Assembly (NCBI GenBank): GCA_045600965.1
Contig: JAZRYW010000060.1
Span: forward strand, 1-32,408
DNA length: 32,408 nucleotides
Direction of reading: 5' to 3'
Origin: RGIG6374 sp045600965
Lineage (GTDB): Bacteria; Bacteroidota; Bacteroidia; Bacteroidales; UBA932
The translations under genes were made by a program, and so were the position numbers. Shown here piece after piece: positions 32,391-32,408 of this stretch (positions are counted from its first letter, which is position 1; every line of letters begins with the position of its first letter). A model generated the notes under the pieces. The model was not told where the DNA came from and ran no database searches. It was given only the letters and a program-made list of their open reading frames with translations.

Positions 32391-32408
32391 ACTTTTCCAA
32401 CGGCCTGA

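Noticed and set aside
1..32408. tRNA, rRNA and CRISPR arrays
   Set aside because: No cloverleaf-like or rRNA segments and no regularly spaced direct repeats were seen in any intergenic gap.

Overview
The window looks like a Bacteroidales chromosome segment. Several promoters carry the Bacteroidota -7 element TAnnTTTG. The gene set is also typical of that phylum: an OstA-like/SurA-like outer-membrane biogenesis set next to guaB, a C10-peptidase fragment with a lipoprotein, a signal-peptide/TPR/TM/HTH regulator, an rseC-rnfBCDGEA operon, and a small phylum-type MerR protein. Genus cannot be fixed from sequence alone. From about 5.2 kb onward the DNA is GC-rich core genome. The first 5.2 kb are more AT-rich and look like accessory, partly eroded DNA.

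Layout. 1-2468: a start-less PD-(D/E)XK-like nuclease reading frame, an intact voltage-gated ion channel with an unusual selectivity filter, then about 690 bp of decayed sequence with a strong bidirectional terminator and a short remnant resembling the N-terminus of an AbiEii-type toxin. 2469-5116: a membrane TPR/HTH regulator lipoprotein, the C-terminal third of a C10 (streptopain-like) peptidase, and a small lipoprotein. 5184-11472 (minus): operon guaB - PPIase-like lipoprotein - surA-like chaperone - ostA-like protein. 11585-13722: a GNAT-like protein convergent with an NlpC/P60 lipoprotein. 13841-15100: a radical SAM gene (YhcC/TIGR01212 family) sandwiched between two inverted 162-bp MITE copies, each with its own 3-bp target duplication. 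15170-20880: rpsO (minus), then a YgjP-type metallopeptidase, a Tat-exported dipeptide epimerase, a small conserved protein, a secreted protein, and pnp. 20931-22877: a SpoU-type RNA methyltransferase and glyA, divergent. 22894-32262 (minus): a long co-directional block: merR, zinc-ribbon protein, dnaB, DUF3108-type protein, rseC, rnfB-C-D-G-E-A and a small TPR protein.

How the genes work together. The guaB operon couples GMP synthesis to envelope biogenesis factors (SurA-like PPIases and an LptA/OstA-like protein). The Rnf block encodes all six subunits of the ferredoxin:NAD+ oxidoreductase ion pump plus the RseC protein often found with it. The rest are housekeeping enzymes.

The most interesting non-coding signals are: (i) the MITE pair, whose target sites sit at a promoter -7 box and at a stop codon; (ii) a 60-bp palindromic repeat present twice, 30 kb apart, in the same orientation relative to two different start codons, plus a shorter relative; (iii) marked avoidance of the tetranucleotide CATG across the core region. 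No tRNA, rRNA, CRISPR array or intact transposase was found.
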